Below the pieces are notes generated by a model. The model had not been told where the DNA came from. It ran no database searches and saw only the letters and a list, made by a program, of their open reading frames with translations. A program made the translations under genes and the position numbers. From Bacteroidales bacterium (GTDB lineage Bacteria > Bacteroidota > Bacteroidia > Bacteroidales > UBA932): a stretch of DNA of 64,000 nt. Where the stretch lies: NCBI GenBank assembly GCA_017647795.1, contig JAGCJX010000023.1:114549-178548 (forward strand), read 5' to 3'. Below are positions 18,436-28,337 of this stretch, one piece after another (positions within the stretch are counted from its first letter, which is position 1; every line of letters starts with the position of its first letter).

Positions 18436-19473
18436 CTACAATCCGGGAACAATCCATTGCAGGAGCAAGTACACGAGACCGGATACCAACATCGCTGCCG
18501 GGATGGTCAACAACCAGGCCCACACAATGTTTTTAGCAGTGGCCCAACGAACAGAGGCAACTCCTTTGGTAATACCGGTACCGATGATAGAACCGGTTAC
18601 GGTGTGAGTCGTACTCACCGGGATCCCAGCCAAACCCGTACCGATCAAGGTCAACGCACCGGCTGTTTCCGCACAGAAACCTTGTACCGGTTTGAGGCGT
18701 GCCAGACCGTCACCCAAGGTACGGATTACTTTCCAACCGCCGGTAATGGTCCCCAAAGCAATGGTTCCGTAGCAAGTAAAGATCAACCATTCGGGCACGT
18801 GGAAACCCTGTTTCCCATCAAACAAGAAACTGATGAAAGCATTATCAGGATGGGTTTGTGAAACGCTGAACAAAAGGATGGCAATGATACCCATGGTCTT
18901 CTGTGCGTCGTTTCCACCGTGACCCAATGAGAAGATCGCGGATGAGAACAACTGCATTTTCTTGAAGATACCCTCCACCTTCATGGGATGCTGCTTCTTG
19001 AATACCAACATGGTCAAGCACATCATAAAGAAACCGAGGGTCATACCGATCAGCGGTGAAAGGATGATGAACAAAGCAATCTTCGCAATACCGCTTCCAA
19101 TGAGGAATTGCGGACCCATTCCAAAAAGAACCGGACCAATCAAGCCCCCAATCAAGGCGTGGGATACGGAAATCGGCATGCCAAAATGGGTACAAGCCCA
19201 AACCCAAATAACAGCACCAATCAAAGCCGACAGGATGACATACTCATTCACGACGGCCGGATCCACAATACCTTTACCCATGGTATTGGCCACGGTAATT
19301 CCAAAGAAGAAATACGCGGCAAAGTTCCAGAACGCTGCCCAAAGCACGGCCATCGTCGGACTCAAGACTTTGGTGGATACGATGGTTGCGATGGAGTTTG
19401 CGGCGTCGTTCATCCCATTGAGGAAGTCGAACAAAAGCGCAATAACAATCGCAATAATGACTACTGTAATCAT
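18436..19473 (-). CDS. pit: PiT-family low-affinity inorganic phosphate transporter
   Basis: A 345-residue inner-membrane carrier of the PHO4/PiT family, which couples phosphate entry to a cation gradient. The duplicated family signature is visible as FLNGMNDAANSIAT near the N-terminus and GHGGNDAQKTMGI in the middle, with about ten hydrophobic helices. It starts 3 bp after the stop of the DUF47 gene upstream; this pairing (a PhoU-like regulator with PiT) is widespread and indicates co-regulation of phosphate uptake. Confidence 0.95.
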   Translation of the reverse strand: MITVVIIAIVIALLFDFLNGMNDAANSIATIVSTKVLSPTMAVLWAAFWNFAAYFFFGITVANTMGKGIVDPAVVNEYVILSALIGAVIWVWACTHFGMPISVSHALIGGLIGPVLFGMGPQFLIGSGIAKIALFIILSPLIGMTLGFFMMCLTMLVFKKQHPMKVEGIFKKMQLFSSAIFSLGHGGNDAQKTMGIIAILLFSVSQTHPDNAFISFLFDGKQGFHVPEWLIFTCYGTIALGTITGGWKVIRTLGDGLARLKPVQGFCAETAGALTLIGTGLAGIPVSTTHTVTGSIIGTGITKGVASVRWATAKNIVWAWLLTIPAAMLVSGLVYLLLQWIVPGL

Positions 19474-19476
19474 GGA

Positions 19477-20127
19477 CTATGCTTGTTTTACAATGATGGT
19501 ACGAATAACTTCTGCCACAGATTTTGCGTGGTCCGTGGTATCTTCCAAGGATTGGATGATGTTTTTCTTCTTGATGACTTCAATCGCGTTCTTCTCTTGG
19601 GTAAAGAGGTGGCTCATGTAGTCTTCGTACAAATCGTCTCCTTCGTGCTCGATGTCACCGATGCGTTTGCACAAATCACTGATTGCGTCCGCACGTTTGT
19701 TCAATTCTTCAAATTGAGACACGGCTTCCACCAACAATTCCGCATCTTTTTCGATCAACTTGGCCATTTGCACCATCGCCTCGTCGATGCAGGTCGGTTG
19801 GTAAATGGAAATTTTCTTCGCTGAGTCGTTGATAAAGTCCAAGAAAGAATCCATGCGGGATGCCAATTGGTGTACATCTTCACGGTCAAACGGAGTCACA
19901 AATGTCTTGTACAATTCTTCGAGGATCGTGGCCATGGTCTTATCACCGTCACGCTCGCACGCTTTGATGGCGCGGGCGATCTCCAATCGTTTGATTTCGT
20001 CTTGCTCCATTGTCAGGTCCACCAAACGGTTGGCTCCTGCTAAAATGTTTTTTGACAATTCAATGTACAACGGGAAAAACTTCTTTTCCTTTACAACAAA
20101 CAGTTGAAAAAAACGATCAATTTTCAT
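19477..20127 (-). CDS. DUF47/PhoU-like phosphate transport regulator
   Basis: A 216-residue all-helical cytosolic protein of the DUF47 (TIGR00153, PhoU-like) family. Typical segments are FVTPFDREDVHQLASRMD, acidic metal-binding helices (GDIEHEGDDLYEDYM) and the C-terminal LEDTTDHAKSVAEVI. The family partners PiT transporters and probably gates phosphate flux; the gap to the transporter gene here is only 3 bp. It is the first gene of the pair. Confidence 0.93.
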   Translation of the reverse strand: MKIDRFFQLFVVKEKKFFPLYIELSKNILAGANRLVDLTMEQDEIKRLEIARAIKACERDGDKTMATILEELYKTFVTPFDREDVHQLASRMDSFLDFINDSAKKISIYQPTCIDEAMVQMAKLIEKDAELLVEAVSQFEELNKRADAISDLCKRIGDIEHEGDDLYEDYMSHLFTQEKNAIEVIKKKNIIQSLEDTTDHAKSVAEVIRTIIVKQA

Positions 20128-20171
20128 CTTCTTTTATTATTTAAAAATTCTCTTCTTTTCTTAAAACACCG

Positions 20172-20179
20172 CAAAATTA
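20172..20179 (-). promoter_or_regulatory. -7 element for the DUF47-pit operon
   Basis: The minus strand reads TAATTTTG (TAnnTTTG), 44 bp before the DUF47 start codon. No matching -33 box is seen. Confidence 0.4.
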
Positions 20180-20252
20180 TATGCAATTTTTATAAAAAAA
20201 ACGGTCAGAAACGTTTTTTACGAAATTGTAACAGTATTTTAACACAATGCCC

Positions 20253-20260
20253 TACTTTTG
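20253..20260 (+). promoter_or_regulatory. -7 element of the fimbrial operon
   Basis: TACTTTTG matches TAnnTTTG. It lies 53 bp before the first gene of the six-gene fimbrial cluster and implies a leader of about 47 nt. Confidence 0.5.
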
Positions 20261-20313
20261 CCTCCGACCAACGCCCCTGGTGTCATCACGTGTGTGAGAT
20301 TAATTGAAAAGAT

Positions 20314-20802
20314 ATGATACACCTGTTGCTTTCTTTGCACCTGCTGTGCTCGTTGTCACAGACCTTGGACTCGGCCGTCCATCACCAGCAGAAAGAAAAG
20401 GGTTGCCTGTTGGCGGCACCCGACACCCAGAATCTTTCGGCGGAATACGAAGCCGGTGACTACCTCTATTATACAGACCCTCACAGCAGCGCCTCCATCC
20501 TTCACCTCATCCTGGATAAAGAATGGATTCAAGATGCCGATGCCTTGGATTTCGTGATCGTCTCCCAAACAGACTCAATAAGCTTTTTCCATAGTCTTTC
20601 CGACAGCGTTGACACATCAGCCTCCTTACCCTACCTAATGCGTGCCTCGTATGCCATCCAAGGAAAAATCCGCATACAAGGTACCATCCATTACCGGAAC
20701 GGCTCCTCTACAGAACTGTTCCTGGCAGAGGGGGCTGTGCCTCACCGCCATCACCTTCCGCACTTTCCACAAAACTGGCAACTTAACCTGCAAATCCGAT
20801 GA
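20314..20802 (+). CDS. Secreted protein of unknown function, first gene of the fimbrial operon
   Basis: A 162-residue protein with a hydrophobic N-terminus (MIHLLLSLHLLCSLSQ) that could be a signal peptide. The rest looks like a small beta-sandwich (YEAGDYLYYTD, QGKIRIQGTIHYRNGSS). I do not recognise the family. Its stop overlaps the start of the DUF3575 gene by four bases (ATGA), so it is translationally coupled to the fimbrial genes and probably assists their assembly or anchoring. Confidence 0.7.
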   Translation: MIHLLLSLHLLCSLSQTLDSAVHHQQKEKGCLLAAPDTQNLSAEYEAGDYLYYTDPHSSASILHLILDKEWIQDADALDFVIVSQTDSISFFHSLSDSVDTSASLPYLMRASYAIQGKIRIQGTIHYRNGSSTELFLAEGAVPHRHHLPHFPQNWQLNLQIR

Positions 20803-21368
20803 AACGAAAACGCATCCCGACCTGGATACTTCTCCTGGCTTTTTGGATGACCGGGCCGCAGATCCACGCGGAAGGAAGGATGTTCTCTGCCGGCATCAAC
20901 CTACTCTCCCTCCTGGATTTAGGAACATTTGAGGCGGACCTGGGCATGGGGCTTTCACGACACACATCTGTCCACGTCAAAGGCATTTACAACCCATTCA
21001 TCTGGAAAAATACAGGCAATGACCTTCGCCACAAACAGCTCACCTGGTCCCTCCAAGGACGCTACTGGCCCTGGTACCAGTTCGCTGGCTGGTACGTTGG
21101 CGGCAAGGTCCAACATTCCCTCTACAACCGCAGTGGATGGAAGAATCCCCAAGTCCAAGAAGGGAGAGCCTTCGGTCTGGGAGCCGAAATCGGTTACAAC
21201 TGGATGCTGAACAAACACCTCAACCTCGAATTTGCTGCGGGCTGTTGGGGCGGTTATGACCGACACCATACCTATGCAACGGGCTGCTGTGGGAGACTCA
21301 TCGAACAGGACAAAGGGCTGTTTTTTCAACCGGACCGGTTCATCATCGGCTTGCAATACATCTTCTAA
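20799..21368 (+). CDS. DUF3575 outer-membrane beta-barrel protein
   Basis: A 189-residue protein with a signal peptide (MKRKRIPTWILLLAFWM, cleavage near IHA-EG). It is rich in aromatic residues and ends in an outer-membrane signature (FIIGLQYIF). The pattern NLLSLLDLGTFEADLGMGLS, then RYWPWYQFAGWYVGG, is that of DUF3575, a family regularly found beside OmpA/TPR proteins and fimbrillins in Bacteroidales. It is likely an outer-membrane part of the fimbrial system. Confidence 0.82.
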   Translation: MKRKRIPTWILLLAFWMTGPQIHAEGRMFSAGINLLSLLDLGTFEADLGMGLSRHTSVHVKGIYNPFIWKNTGNDLRHKQLTWSLQGRYWPWYQFAGWYVGGKVQHSLYNRSGWKNPQVQEGRAFGLGAEIGYNWMLNKHLNLEFAAGCWGGYDRHHTYATGCCGRLIEQDKGLFFQPDRFIIGLQYIF

Positions 21369-21372
21369 TGCC

Positions 21373-23313
21373 ATGAAATATTCCACAATCACATCCTTCC
21401 GATGCTCGGTTTTCCTCTTCTTGTGGTTGGCTTCATCCTGTGCCACCCAACGAAAGCTGGAACTTGTCCGTCAGGGATCCGCCGACGCCCATCTCTCGCT
21501 ACTACAAGAAGAACGGACCCTTGCGTTCAATCATACGGAAGACCCAAAAGCTCAGGATACCATTCGGGTCAAGGATCTCTCTGGCAAAGAAGTTTTCTTG
21601 ATGCGCGCAGTACAGGACGAAGACGGTGAAATGATCGCCAGCGAGGTCTTGGAACCGGCTGTGATAACCGCCACCTTCCGCAACGTTGCAGAACGGCTCG
21701 GCGTGGTGGACTTGCAGTTTTGCATCCACGTTCCGGCCTCGCTGCAAGACCCAAGCTGGCAGATCCGTTTCTATCCCAAACTCTGTGTCCAAAACGACAC
21801 CCTGATCCTAGACCCGGTGCTGGTCACAGGCTCCGACTACCGGCAACGGCAGCTACGCGGCTACGAAGCCTACGAGGAGTTTCTCCGTTCCATCATCACC
21901 GACAGTAGCCAACTGCGTTACCAGGCACTCATTGCACACTTCCTGGACCGGAACGAAAACAACCTCCAGGACCTGCGGTGGGAAGAGATCCTGCGGTACT
22001 ACGAACGTCGGGGACTCATCTTCTACAACAACCTGAAAATCCAAAACTTGGACAATTACTTCCAGTACAAGGTCAAGGCCCCGTACCTGAATTGCCCCAT
22101 CTACCTGGACACACCTGCAACCGACTCAACGACCACGCATGCCTACCAATACACCTTACGGACACGACCGCGCCTGCGAAAGGCGGACCTCTACCTGACC
22201 GGAGAAATCTGGAAAGACGGCAGCCTGCTTTATGCCATGCCCCAAAGCGATCCCCTCACCTTTTACATCTCCAGCCTGGCGACCCTTCAGGAGGACCGTA
22301 CCCGCTATGTCCAACGGATTGTTGAACGGAAAGCCCTGACAAAAACAATAGCCTACATTGATTTTGCGCAAGGTTCTGCCCGGATTGACACCTGCCTCCA
22401 CGAGAATGCCTCCGAATTGGCTCGAATTGAAAACAACATTGTCGAGTTGCTCTCGAATAAAACATTTTTGATTGATTCACTGGTGATTACATCCACCTGC
22501 TCTCCCGAAGGCAGGTATAGTTTGAACCAACGACTCGCCCACGAAAGAGGGAAATCCCTCCAACATCATTTCCAGCAGTTTGTAAACGATCAAATGGCAA
22601 AATGGGAAGAAGAACAGAAACAGACCCTCTGCCTGGACTGGACCGTGAACGATAGCCTTCAGACCCCTACCGCCTCTCCAATTCTGCCTCCAGCACGGGA
22701 TAGCCTGCCTGCATTCTCCTTCATCAACCACACGATTCCAGAGGATTGGGATCGCTTGAAAGTGCTGGTGCAACACGACAGCCTCCTGCAACAACGCGAG
22801 GAGTTGCTCCAGATCATCAATGCTCCCTTGGCTCCAGACCTCAAAGAAAACCAACTCCGCCGCCAACAGGACTTCGGTCGCTTGTATCGCGTCCTTTTCC
22901 CGCTCATGCGAACCGTCCGTTTTGATTTCCATTTGCACCGGCGCGGCATGGTCAAGGACACCCTGCACACGACGGAGATCGACACCCTCTACGAGGCCGG
23001 CAAGGCAGCCCTGTTGGAACGCGACTTTGAAAAGGCACTCACCCTGTTGCGCCCCTACCAGGATTTGAATACCGCAGTAGCCTGTTTGTGCCTGGACTAC
23101 AACCACACGGCCAAAAGCATCCTCCAGACGCTTCGACCCTCGGGCAAACGCGATTACCTGCTGGCCCTGACGCATGCCCGCCTCAACGAACGGCAAGAAG
23201 CCCTGCAACATTTGGTACACTGTTTTGAAATGGATCCCAGCCTCAAATTCCGAGGCAACCTGGACCCCGAAATCTCCCAACTCATGCAAGCGTTTAATTT
23301 AAACGAACAATAA
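21373..23313 (+). CDS. Fimbria-associated lipoprotein with OmpA-like and TPR segments (DUF3868-like)
   Basis: A 646-residue lipoprotein. The frame is open from 21232, but the ATG at 21373, 5 bp after the DUF3575 stop, starts a clean lipoprotein signal (lipobox LASSC). A beta-rich N-terminal half is followed by an OmpA-like peptidoglycan-binding segment (IDFAQGSARIDTCL, SLVITSTCSPEGRYSLN) near residues 330-400. A C-terminal TPR-like region follows (LYEAGKAALLERDFEKAL). The family accompanies DUF3575 and fimbrillin genes; a role in anchoring the fimbrial base to the cell wall is my inference. Confidence 0.8.
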   Translation: MKYSTITSFRCSVFLFLWLASSCATQRKLELVRQGSADAHLSLLQEERTLAFNHTEDPKAQDTIRVKDLSGKEVFLMRAVQDEDGEMIASEVLEPAVITATFRNVAERLGVVDLQFCIHVPASLQDPSWQIRFYPKLCVQNDTLILDPVLVTGSDYRQRQLRGYEAYEEFLRSIITDSSQLRYQALIAHFLDRNENNLQDLRWEEILRYYERRGLIFYNNLKIQNLDNYFQYKVKAPYLNCPIYLDTPATDSTTTHAYQYTLRTRPRLRKADLYLTGEIWKDGSLLYAMPQSDPLTFYISSLATLQEDRTRYVQRIVERKALTKTIAYIDFAQGSARIDTCLHENASELARIENNIVELLSNKTFLIDSLVITSTCSPEGRYSLNQRLAHERGKSLQHHFQQFVNDQMAKWEEEQKQTLCLDWTVNDSLQTPTASPILPPARDSLPAFSFINHTIPEDWDRLKVLVQHDSLLQQREELLQIINAPLAPDLKENQLRRQQDFGRLYRVLFPLMRTVRFDFHLHRRGMVKDTLHTTEIDTLYEAGKAALLERDFEKALTLLRPYQDLNTAVACLCLDYNHTAKSILQTLRPSGKRDYLLALTHARLNERQEALQHLVHCFEMDPSLKFRGNLDPEISQLMQAFNLNEQ

Positions 23314-23345
23314 ACCTTTATGTTTCACTTAATTCATTCAAATTT

Positions 23346-24398
23346 ATGAAGAAAAAATCTTTGATTTGGGCAACCCTTGCCCTGCTCATCGGCAGCACTG
23401 CCTGCGAAACCATCTCATCCGAAACGGAATTGGAAAAGAAACCCGTCCGACTCCAACTCTCGCTCTCTTCCAACGCCACCAAGGTTACCGGCGAAACAAC
23501 CCAAGCAGAAGACAACACCATCACCACGGTGGACGTCTTTGTCTTTGAGAATCCGGAAGAAAACGTGGGTGAAAAACATCTGCTGGATGCCTACAAACGG
23601 TTCACCGGTTCCGATTTGTCGGACATTTCCCTGGACTGCAGCACGGGAGACAAACTCGTTTGCGTAATTGCAAACTCACCGTACGACAACTACGCCAACC
23701 TGGTAAAACTCTCCGAGTTCCGAATTTTGTATGCCCAACTCAATCATGAGCGTCAGAAGTGCCTCTCAATGTACGGAGAAACGACAGCGACCCTGGACCA
23801 AAGCTCCCAATCCCTCCAGATTCCCGTCACCCGTTTTGCGTCAAAAGTCTCGCTGACATCCATCAAAACAAACTTTGCAGGGACCACCCTTGAAGGCAAA
23901 GAAATCAGCAACGTAAAAATCTACCTGATCAATGCCTATGCGGGCAAGTTCTTCCGCACCAACACCGACATGGATCCTGCGATGATTTTCAACAAGGGCA
24001 TGCTAATGAAATCCGACATCAATTTTTTGGATGACAGTTCCATTTTGGTTGAAAATATAACGACCAACCTGACCGATGCCGGTCTGTCAGAAACCTACAC
24101 GTTCTATTGTTACGAAAACATCACCAACAACATCCCCAATTGTACGATGCTGGTCATCCAAGGTGACATCAACGGTTCAACCTACTACTATCCCGTTCCG
24201 ATTAACCAAGAGCAATTCGGATACCAAGCCAGCAACGAACACTACGGCATCCGCAGAAACACCTGCTATTCAGTCGGTGTCACCATCACCGGTCTTGGTT
24301 CGGACAACCCGACCACACCGATTTACACGGGTGCCATTGATGTGACCCTCTCACCCGAAGATTGGACGAGCGTCCCTCACTTTGACAAAGTCTTCTAG
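23346..24398 (+). CDS. FimA/Mfa1-like fimbrillin (major fimbrial subunit candidate)
   Basis: A 350-residue lipoprotein precursor (lipobox IGSTAC after a hydrophobic signal). The mature chain begins with a fimbrillin N-terminal beta-sandwich (KPVRLQLSLSSNATKV, ITTVDVFVFEN) and carries a second domain (YYYPVPINQEQFGY, HYGIRRNTCYSVGVTITGLG). Bacteroidales fimbrillins are exported as lipoproteins, cleaved by an arginine-specific protease and polymerised by donor-strand exchange. The Mfa2-like anchor and tip-like genes that follow support this identity. Confidence 0.88.
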   Translation: MKKKSLIWATLALLIGSTACETISSETELEKKPVRLQLSLSSNATKVTGETTQAEDNTITTVDVFVFENPEENVGEKHLLDAYKRFTGSDLSDISLDCSTGDKLVCVIANSPYDNYANLVKLSEFRILYAQLNHERQKCLSMYGETTATLDQSSQSLQIPVTRFASKVSLTSIKTNFAGTTLEGKEISNVKIYLINAYAGKFFRTNTDMDPAMIFNKGMLMKSDINFLDDSSILVENITTNLTDAGLSETYTFYCYENITNNIPNCTMLVIQGDINGSTYYYPVPINQEQFGYQASNEHYGIRRNTCYSVGVTITGLGSDNPTTPIYTGAIDVTLSPEDWTSVPHFDKVF

Positions 24399-24399
24399 C

Positions 24400-25176
24400 A
24401 TGAAGCAACTTCCTCTAAAAGGATGGCTACTCGGGGCATTGCTTCTCTCCACTTCGTGCATTCACGAGGAGAGAAGCCGCTGCCCTGCGTGGCTTACCCT
24501 GTATTTTTCAGACGTTCCTGCCGAGGTAAAATCGATGGAACTGGTCTGCAAAACAAAGGAACTCCCTTATTGTATAGACTCCCTTTTCCACGATGACTGG
24601 AAAGAACCTTACACCCTGGAAGTGCCCCGGGAGGAATTGCACCTTGCCCTTTGGGGGAACCTGTCTCCATGGGCGCAAACGCCATCGGGTTATGCCATAC
24701 CCATCGGACAGCAAGCCGACTCGCTGTATTGTGCTTTTGCCAGAACAACACCGGACGAAGACTTGGTCGCATTGAGCCTTTCACCCAAAAAGAACTTCTC
24801 CACCCTCACCATCAACCTGGTGGGACTGCAAAGGGGAGTTCCTCAAACACCCGCGGAGTATTCCTTCATCTTTGAAGGCTCATCCATTGGCCAAGAGCAC
24901 AATGGGAACATCCTTTCCGGCACCTTCCGCTACCACAGTCCATCGAATGTCTGTCGGATTCCCCGGCAAAGAACCAGCGATCTGACCCTAATCCTCATGT
25001 TGGGTCGTGATAGCCTGCATCGCTTCCCATTGGGGAAATACCTGTGGGAAGCCGGTTATAATCCCCACGCTCCGGAACTGACGGATTGGCAACTCCATTT
25101 GGACTATGCCCAGTTGGTTCTGACCGTCACCCCAGAAAACTGGCAAGAGGTGGACCCGTTCTACCCCATCTTATAA
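24400..25176 (+). CDS. FimB/Mfa2-like fimbrial anchor lipoprotein
   Basis: A 258-residue lipoprotein. The ATG at 24400, one base after the fimbrillin stop, precedes the lipobox LSTSC and the family pattern CIHEERSRCP with two nearby cysteines. Two beta-sandwich domains follow (LTLYFSDVPAEVKSMEL, STLTINLVGLQRG). FimB/Mfa2 proteins anchor the fimbria in the outer membrane and limit its length. The position right after the fimbrillin matches fim and mfa operons. Confidence 0.87.
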   Translation: MKQLPLKGWLLGALLLSTSCIHEERSRCPAWLTLYFSDVPAEVKSMELVCKTKELPYCIDSLFHDDWKEPYTLEVPREELHLALWGNLSPWAQTPSGYAIPIGQQADSLYCAFARTTPDEDLVALSLSPKKNFSTLTINLVGLQRGVPQTPAEYSFIFEGSSIGQEHNGNILSGTFRYHSPSNVCRIPRQRTSDLTLILMLGRDSLHRFPLGKYLWEAGYNPHAPELTDWQLHLDYAQLVLTVTPENWQEVDPFYPIL

Positions 25177-25179
25177 CCC

Positions 25180-28100
25180 ATGAAACCACTGAATATGAAC
25201 AAGCTACCTTCAAACATCCTCCGTCGTGGATCGCTCGTGTTCGGATTCGTCTGCCTGCTGCTGACTTCCTGCGACCTGCACAAAACCGAACTCGCAGCAG
25301 CTGGCGATGGCATCGTACTCCACGTTGATTACCACTACAAAGAAAGTCCTGGAGAAGCACCTGCTAGCAAAAATGGACAGCAAAGAACAGCAGAGGCCCT
25401 GGTCAAAAACATCACCTTTCTGCTTTACAATTCAGCCGGCGATCTGTTGACGGCTACCTACACGGACCAACCCAACCAGCCCATTGCCCTGAACATTCGG
25501 GACAAAACAAGGGCCTCGCTCTACGTGGTTGCCAACGTAGGTGACTGGACCCAAAAACTGAACATTGTTTCCATCGAACGCTTGCGACAGACCTACTGGC
25601 CCTACCACCCCGATTCCCTAACGGCTGATGCTGCTTTGCCCATGGCCACACACCTGGAATCCCAGGTTTTTGAAGACGGAGGGAAGCTTCACCTTTCCCT
25701 GGAACGATTGGTCGCCAAATTCCGGATACAAGTAGATACCAGTGCACTGAGCCAAGAAGTTGAACAATTTGATATCCAAGAAATCCGACTTCGGAACCTC
25801 AACCGGCGGGTCCACTTCTTCGACGAAAGCAAGGCCCTCTACCGTTCGTGGATTGTGGACAGTAGCCGTACCTTCTCGGGTTCGGAATTATCGGCCATCT
25901 GGGAGCAGGGATTGGACATGTATCTCCCCGAAAACTGCCAGGGGGATCTCTTGACCGGCAACACCGACCCCACCACCCACATACCTCCTTCGCCCTACGA
26001 TACCCTCTGTTCCTACGTAGAGTTTGTTGTCAACTACCGCAGCAAGACCCAAAGCGACAATCATCTCATCTACCGCTACTACTTGCACGACGGCCAATTG
26101 CTGGACAACTTCGATGTCAGACGTAACACGATGTACACCTGCCGGACCCGTTTCTGCGGAGACGGACTGAACGAAAACAGCTGGCGCATCGATGCCTCCG
26201 GCATGCAGGACCTGGTCACACAGATCCAACTCTCACCCACAACAGCCATCCTGAGCCGCATTGGAGAAACCCTCCGCCTGCAAGCCTCGATCCTACCCGC
26301 CTCAGCAGCCAATCCAGTCCTGCATTGGTACTCTTCAAACCCAGAAATTGCCTCCGTAAATTCGGAAGGTGTGGTCACAGCCCAAGGGCAAGGTACGTGC
26401 ACCATCACCGCTTCTGCCACCGACGGAAGCGGACAAACGGCCACGGCAACGATCTCGGTAAATACGTATGTTGCGGCGACCTCCGTTGTCATCTATCCTC
26501 GAATCGGGAACACCGTGCTAGGCAACACATTTACCTTCACAGCCACGGTACTCCCGATGGATGCAACCGACCGCACCGCGCATTGGACAACATCCAACCC
26601 CAAAATTGCCACCGTCAACGGAGATGGAGTTGTCACGCCGAAGACAAACGGGCGATGCAAAATCATCGCAAGCACCTCCAACGGAAGATACTGCGACACC
26701 GTGGACTTTGAAGTCTCTACCAAGACCTTCCTCATGGACCAGGTCCCAACGCTCTATCCCAATTACAACCTCCCTTGGGAAATCACCCACACAGCCTTGC
26801 CGGAAGGGACCCCCACCTACCAACTCTCGGATAAAACCGGACAGACCTCGGCCCTCACCCTGAACGGCAACGAGCTGCAGTTTGAACTCCCCTCCACGTG
26901 GATTGGCAATCCCAATTCGCAAATCTTGGCAACCGCAACCCTTACCGGATCCCTTAACGGCATCGAACGCAGCCAACCCATCCAGGTCAGCCTCGGGCAA
27001 ATTGCCTTCAACAGCACCTACAAACTCTGTCAAGGAGTACGGGAACGCATTGTCCCAGACATACTCATTCCAGAAGACATTCCCGTTAGCTGGCGTTCCT
27101 ACGACACTGAACTCTTGACCTTTGACTTGCAAGGGTACGCCCTTCCGTTACAACCGGGTACGACCCTGGTGAGTGCCACCACCGCCAGTCATGCTCAAGC
27201 CACTTTCAACGCAGAAATTGTTGCTCCGAGCCTCTTCATCATGGGCGGAAAGCAGCAACACGTCTATGAAAACCAGGAACTACAATTGGAGTGTATGAGC
27301 TCCCCTGTAAAATCCAGCGCGCTCAAGATCCTTTGGCAAATCAAAGAAGGTCAAGAATATGCTCAGATTTCCCCGGATGGGTTGCTGACCGGTATCCTCC
27401 GTAGCCAGGAAGATCTGGTCACAGTCCGGGCCTATTTCGAAACCCTGCCACACATCTACAGCGAAATTCAAATCTCCGTCCGCCCGGTCGTCAGTGCCAC
27501 CCAACCCGACAGCCTCTTCCTCAACACCACCATCCGGACCCCAAACCGCACCGTTGCCGGCTACCCTGACACATTGACACTGAACTATGACCACTCTCCC
27601 GAAACCAACATTCACTGGAAGGTCTTTCGAGAAAATGGCCAAGAAGTCGGTGACCTGTCCATCGATGCAACCGGCACCCTGCATGTCGAGAAGATGGCCG
27701 CCTCCGGCCGCTACCACATCATTGGCTACGACGACAGCGAAGCCTACACCACAGAACCCCTTTTGTTGAAGGTCTATCAGTACTTGGAATACGAAATCGG
27801 ATTGGAGACCTACAAGTCCGAGGTCAACTACGATGCCAACGACCCTGACAATGGTACCATCACCTACACTTATGGGATGCATTCCCGGTGGGAGTATTAT
27901 TCGTGGAACTGGCTATCGAAAGCACGTTTGAACGGGGTCGTCCTGGCCAAGTATTTTGCCCAACGCGAGATGCTGAATTTCCCCATGGGCCACCTCCCGC
28001 TGCATCCCATCACCTCGTCAGAAACCACCAACCAGCCACACATTTTCGTTACCCAACACGTGGAAACCATGCCCTACAACCCACAATTCACCGTCTGGGA

Positions 28101-28248
28101 CGATTTGACGGCTGCCAGTTTCTTGTGGAACCGCACGACCGACCAAAACCACGCAGGCATTCGCGGACAAGCCTTTGAATTTGCCGAAAATGAATATTAT
28201 TTCCTACGGCAGAAAGATGTGTATTTCTACAATGGAACTTACGAATAA
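25180..28248 (+). CDS. Large fimbrial tip/adhesin lipoprotein with two BIG2 Ig-like domains
   Basis: A 1022-residue lipoprotein (lipobox LLTSC). It starts with a fimbrillin-like domain (VKNITFLLYNSAGDLL, RASLYVVANVGDW). Two bacterial Ig-like (BIG2) repeats follow near residues 350-510, recognisable by NPEIASVNSEGVVTAQGQG and NPKIATVNGDGVVTPKTNG. More beta-sandwich domains fill the C-terminal half. By position it is likely the tip or an accessory adhesin. Four bases separate it from the Mfa2-like gene, so it closes the operon; a bidirectional terminator follows. Confidence 0.85.
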   Translation: MKPLNMNKLPSNILRRGSLVFGFVCLLLTSCDLHKTELAAAGDGIVLHVDYHYKESPGEAPASKNGQQRTAEALVKNITFLLYNSAGDLLTATYTDQPNQPIALNIRDKTRASLYVVANVGDWTQKLNIVSIERLRQTYWPYHPDSLTADAALPMATHLESQVFEDGGKLHLSLERLVAKFRIQVDTSALSQEVEQFDIQEIRLRNLNRRVHFFDESKALYRSWIVDSSRTFSGSELSAIWEQGLDMYLPENCQGDLLTGNTDPTTHIPPSPYDTLCSYVEFVVNYRSKTQSDNHLIYRYYLHDGQLLDNFDVRRNTMYTCRTRFCGDGLNENSWRIDASGMQDLVTQIQLSPTTAILSRIGETLRLQASILPASAANPVLHWYSSNPEIASVNSEGVVTAQGQGTCTITASATDGSGQTATATISVNTYVAATSVVIYPRIGNTVLGNTFTFTATVLPMDATDRTAHWTTSNPKIATVNGDGVVTPKTNGRCKIIASTSNGRYCDTVDFEVSTKTFLMDQVPTLYPNYNLPWEITHTALPEGTPTYQLSDKTGQTSALTLNGNELQFELPSTWIGNPNSQILATATLTGSLNGIERSQPIQVSLGQIAFNSTYKLCQGVRERIVPDILIPEDIPVSWRSYDTELLTFDLQGYALPLQPGTTLVSATTASHAQATFNAEIVAPSLFIMGGKQQHVYENQELQLECMSSPVKSSALKILWQIKEGQEYAQISPDGLLTGILRSQEDLVTVRAYFETLPHIYSEIQISVRPVVSATQPDSLFLNTTIRTPNRTVAGYPDTLTLNYDHSPETNIHWKVFRENGQEVGDLSIDATGTLHVEKMAASGRYHIIGYDDSEAYTTEPLLLKVYQYLEYEIGLETYKSEVNYDANDPDNGTITYTYGMHSRWEYYSWNWLSKARLNGVVLAKYFAQREMLNFPMGHLPLHPITSSETTNQPHIFVTQHVETMPYNPQFTVWDDLTAASFLWNRTTDQNHAGIRGQAFEFAENEYYFLRQKDVYFYNGTYE

Positions 28249-28297
28249 TCTAGGAATCAAACGAATAAAAGCCAAAGAACCGGACCTGGTGGATACA

Positions 28298-28334
28298 AAA
28301 AAAGAGATTCTAAATTTCTTCAGAATCTCTTTTC
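28298..28334. terminator. Bidirectional terminator between fimbrial operon and tRNA-Val cluster
   Basis: AAAAAGAGATTCT and AGAATCTCTTTT form a stem around a short AT-rich loop, with a T-run at each end on the respective strand. It serves both the plus-strand operon and the minus-strand tRNA transcript. Confidence 0.75.
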
Positions 28335-28337
28335 TAG

